Below are positions 62,601 through 64,000 of a DNA stretch of 64,000 bases, piece after piece. The notes below the pieces were generated by a model. The model was given only the letters and a program-made list of their open reading frames with translations. It was not told the origin of the DNA and made no database searches. The position numbers were made by a program, and so were the translations under genes. The stretch is from Putridiphycobacter sp045110285 (lineage in GTDB: Bacteria > Bacteroidota > Bacteroidia > Flavobacteriales_D > Crocinitomicaceae). Location of the stretch: the NCBI GenBank assembly GCA_045110285.1, contig JBGCGA010000040.1:62001-126000 (forward strand), given 5' to 3'. Each line of letters opens with the position of its first letter. Positions within the stretch are counted from its first letter, which is position 1.

Positions 62601-63241
62601 ATGAATCCTATAAAAATCAGGGAAATTCTACCTTGGTTAACTATGCGATTATGTTAATGCCTTTTTATAAAAAAGCAGATGTACAAGCATTTTTTGTGAA
62701 ACTTAATAAAGTGGAAGATTATAAAGTTCAAACTAACATTGCAATAAGAAAGACACAGTTTGACATACCAGTTAATGATACCATATGGACTTACTTAGCT
62801 TCCGACTTACTGAATAGAAATTACTTGTATGAAAAACTACATTATAGAGAAAAACTTGACCTATTTCCTAAGGAATTCAGCAACCAAAAGCATATAGTGG
62901 AATCATATTTATATGAAAATAATTTTGATGTAGAAGTTGATAGTTTTGCGTTTGTTGAGATGAGAGAAGTTATAGTGCAAAACGACACAGGATATGTATA
63001 TTTTTATAAGAGTAAAAGAGAAAAAGATGATGACTGGGTCTTGGATTATATTGGTCTGCAACCGCTAGATACAACTGAAATATCAATCATGCCTGAATAC
63101 ATGCAAACAAAAATAAAAATTGAAAAATATAAAGAACTGTCGGAGATTATAGACGACCAAATTGAAACGATAAAGCTTGATGGTCATAAGAGAGCGAAAA
63201 AATCTAATAAAGGTGGTTATAACTTAGATTGGTATTATTAA
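59627..63241 (+). CDS. Giant exported TraB/GumN-family protein
   Basis: This 1204-residue protein has a signal peptide (FALLIALLPALIFGQ). Residues about 22-290 form a TraB/GumN domain (LWKITGPETQKTSYLYGTMHISGR and SLFIGIGAAHLAGEHGVIQYLKDKGY, with the conserved GTMH and GxxHL-G motifs). After that come about 900 residues containing repeated beta segments (about 310-800) and a helical, HEAT-like segment (about 830-1080). TraB/GumN proteins are thought to be metal-dependent peptidase-like and are usually near 300 residues. The large extension is unexplained. The HD-domain gene starts 6 bp after its stop. Confidence 0.85.
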   Translation: MKIFALLIALLPALIFGQENKKSLLWKITGPETQKTSYLYGTMHISGRLAFHLGEEFFDAITEVDAIALESNPIIWLDEIFNSKSASDYLGRYGFQYQTYKGFYQDAFKLSKLENKDLSKDISSDHYLSNWMLYRENKSQQDFEEETFLDLFIYQTGMKNNKNVYSLEDFSQTTQFSKMGNLPDAEKKEEDAWFEELTEEKNARDLIQDAYRNKDVMLLDSLHGQINSDNFLKYMLDIRNDIMAVKIDSFIMKEDVSLFIGIGAAHLAGEHGVIQYLKDKGYTVEPMSTTITDKAKEIKESFDEKTTTIAYDKKFETDLFSLSVPGQMFETPSSSDNQRQFFSPELTNGSYFSAKIISTYNYFNTLETKDYVLKVDSLLFESIPGNIISKKAISKNGFEGLDVLNQTANGNFQRYNIFYTPIHILIFKMGGKKDFVKDQSNGFFNSITLTSNDKENWETVSTLKGDFSVLVPAYHHIKNNIRITSLYNHPELEAHDKKSNASYIVKRATLHDFEFIETDDYELDRIINKFLEELDIDSNTVDIDTKAMYPTAYGTAINSKKQVINLKVIIKGAYYYMLISVNADEASKNKFFNSFKFGEFNYIFPFEEKKDSTLLFSVKSNYLYPTKFNDTYTKAYRTKIKNERKKKEDNSYKSNTESRLYYSENFERIAVESFKYHDYSEFDNIDSLWAKERKFYEKDLELIVKDFSPSKKDDLEILDISLVDTNSTRMIKVKYILKHGMIYTIKANLDTISEPSLFVNSFFDSFTPLDTIVGKSVLVDKSKLFLSNIYHEDSLIKTQALESVRSHVNFDDEDFEDMKKVITSYPFTDKQIDIKTQMISDLGRLEKQDITEFLETLYAKSEDTAMYQIAILTALARQNTKQSTQLFLELLEKDIPLSSSSYGGYGMFRPYYDSLEIAAELFPDLLNYTFVPQYKEPSYQLLTQVVKTKNIKGKDFKKSYKQILREAKIELKSQISKEQNALADDNKNRYRYESYKNQGNSTLVNYAIMLMPFYKKADVQAFFVKLNKVEDYKVQTNIAIRKTQFDIPVNDTIWTYLASDLLNRNYLYEKLHYREKLDLFPKEFSNQKHIVESYLYENNFDVEVDSFAFVEMREVIVQNDTGYVYFYKSKREKDDDWVLDYIGLQPLDTTEISIMPEYMQTKIKIEKYKELSEIIDDQIETIKLDGHKRAKKSNKGGYNLDWYY

Positions 63242-63247
63242 TGCTTG

Positions 63248-63901
63248 ATGCAAGAAAAGTCAGAGCAGCAAAACAGAATCAATAGTGACCAGCCAGTTGA
63301 ATTTGACTTGAGCGGAGTCAAAAGTTACATCATAAAACTTTTCACGAATGAATTGAATCCAAATCTACAGTACCACTCTTTAAATCACACGTTAAATGTA
63401 GAAAAGGCCGTTAGCAAATATGCTGCAAGCGAAAACATTTCTGAGACTGATACTGTTTTGCTTCGAGTTGCGGCACTATTTCACGACACAGGGTATATAG
63501 ACCAATATCATTCAAACGAATCTTTTGCTGTTAACAGACTTGTTTCTGAAGCCCCTAATTACGGTTTTAGACCTATTGATATTTCATTTATATCGGAATT
63601 AATTTTATCAACCTCAAGAACTAGAAAACCTGCCAATATATTTGAAAAAATTATTTGTGATGCTGATCACGACTATCTTGGAACTAAGCATTATCATCTG
63701 TATGCTGAATTATTATTTACTGAACTCAATCTTTTTTCAAACAAACTATCTGAAAAAGAATGGATCATTAAACAAATCAATTATTTGCAAGATGAACATA
63801 AGTACCATACCCAGACTGCTATTAAATTACGTCAAAAAGGCAAAGAACTGAGAATAAAAGAATTGAAAGACAGTTTAAGTTCACTTAACTTCAAAAAATA
63901 A
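63248..63901 (+). CDS. HD-domain phosphohydrolase-like protein
   Basis: From the ATG at 63248 this is a 217-residue helical protein with YHSLNHTLNVEKAV (His ligands), the HD signature LFHDTGYIDQYH (H79, D80) and CDADHDYLG, which together form the metal site of HD/PDEase-like enzymes. It hydrolyses a phosphate ester, perhaps a nucleotide, but the substrate is unknown. A preceding in-frame TTG at 63245 is unlikely to be used. It follows the GumN gene by 6 bp. Confidence 0.85.
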   Translation: MQEKSEQQNRINSDQPVEFDLSGVKSYIIKLFTNELNPNLQYHSLNHTLNVEKAVSKYAASENISETDTVLLRVAALFHDTGYIDQYHSNESFAVNRLVSEAPNYGFRPIDISFISELILSTSRTRKPANIFEKIICDADHDYLGTKHYHLYAELLFTELNLFSNKLSEKEWIIKQINYLQDEHKYHTQTAIKLRQKGKELRIKELKDSLSSLNFKK

Positions 63902-64000
63902 ACTTTGAATACTACCGATTTCTGTAATATTTATTGTTCTATTTTTAGATTTATCTTTAAACAAATTAGCACCAATTGAACTGACCGATTGAACTGAAAC
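63881..64000 (-). CDS. Possible C-terminal end of a minus-strand gene cut by the right edge
   Basis: A minus-strand frame is open from the window edge to a TGA at 63881-63883 (39 codons, ending SLFFEVK) and overlaps the HD gene by 21 bp. Its composition (NLFKDKSKNRTINITEIGSIQ) looks protein-like but is too short to identify. It could equally be non-coding; a second minus frame stays open for 22 codons here. Confidence 0.3.
   Translation of the reverse strand, partial: VSVQSVSSIGANLFKDKSKNRTINITEIGSIQSLFFEVK

Noticed and set aside
1..64000. CRISPR arrays, insertion sequences, prophage genes, tRNA or rRNA genes
   Set aside because: I saw no repeat-spacer pattern, transposase motif, integrase, or cloverleaf-like sequence in the gaps; each gap is at most about 220 bp.

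Overview
The window is chromosomal DNA from a member of the Bacteroidota, most likely a flavobacterium-like marine or environmental species. The evidence is the low G+C content, A-rich leaders without strong Shine-Dalgarno sites, repeated promoter -7 boxes of the TAnnTTTG type, and the gene set: GldI-like FKBP lipoprotein, S46 dipeptidyl-peptidase, DUF4301, fused isobutyryl-CoA mutase, YtxJ of the bacillithiol system, and many outer-membrane beta-barrels. I see no tRNA, rRNA, insertion sequence, prophage or CRISPR array. Coding density is high and no gene-free stretch exceeds about 220 bases.

Layout. 1-9.4 kb: a beta-barrel protein cut by the left edge, fused mutase/GTPase icmF, a small lipoprotein, an 800-residue outer-membrane receptor-like protein and an SRPBCC protein. 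9-14 kb (minus): DinB, M1 aminopeptidase, RsmI-like methyltransferase, LMW tyrosine phosphatase and dnaA. 14-26 kb (mostly plus): thioesterase, mnmD, terC, ligA, a DUF6913-like protein, dapA, two exported proteins, nrnA with two FKBP lipoproteins, and an ECF sigma factor followed by a probable envelope-spanning anti-sigma protein. 26-38 kb: alaS, an M23 peptidase, an OmpA-family protein, tilS, a TonB-dependent receptor, an O-methyltransferase, DUF4301 and an exported protein. 38-43 kb (minus): a SiaC-like regulator, a small membrane protein and a membrane-anchored papain-like protease, then a DPP11-type S46 peptidase. 44-50.5 kb (minus): a very compact ten-gene unit for redox and damage repair (msrB, GNAT, zinc ribbon, selO, msrA, ytxJ, pterin dehydratase, a second msrA, hydrolase-OsmC fusion, uracil-DNA glycosylase). 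50.7-57.6 kb: purF, then the translation block rplM-rpsI-rpsB-tsf-pyrH-frr-rlmB. 57.6-64 kb: a GT39-like membrane glycosyltransferase, a giant TraB/GumN protein and an HD-domain protein.

The most interesting systems are: (i) the ten-gene methionine-sulfoxide/SelO/bacillithiol unit, which places a protein AMPylase next to a thioredoxin-like bacilliredoxin and two kinds of MsrA; (ii) the ECF sigma factor paired with a protein that joins one inner-membrane helix, a roughly 220-residue periplasmic linker and a C-terminal beta-barrel; (iii) the SiaC-like/papain protease operon; and (iv) repeated placement of terminator-like hairpins less than about 25 nt before the next start codon. All functional names rest on reading motifs by eye; no database search was run.
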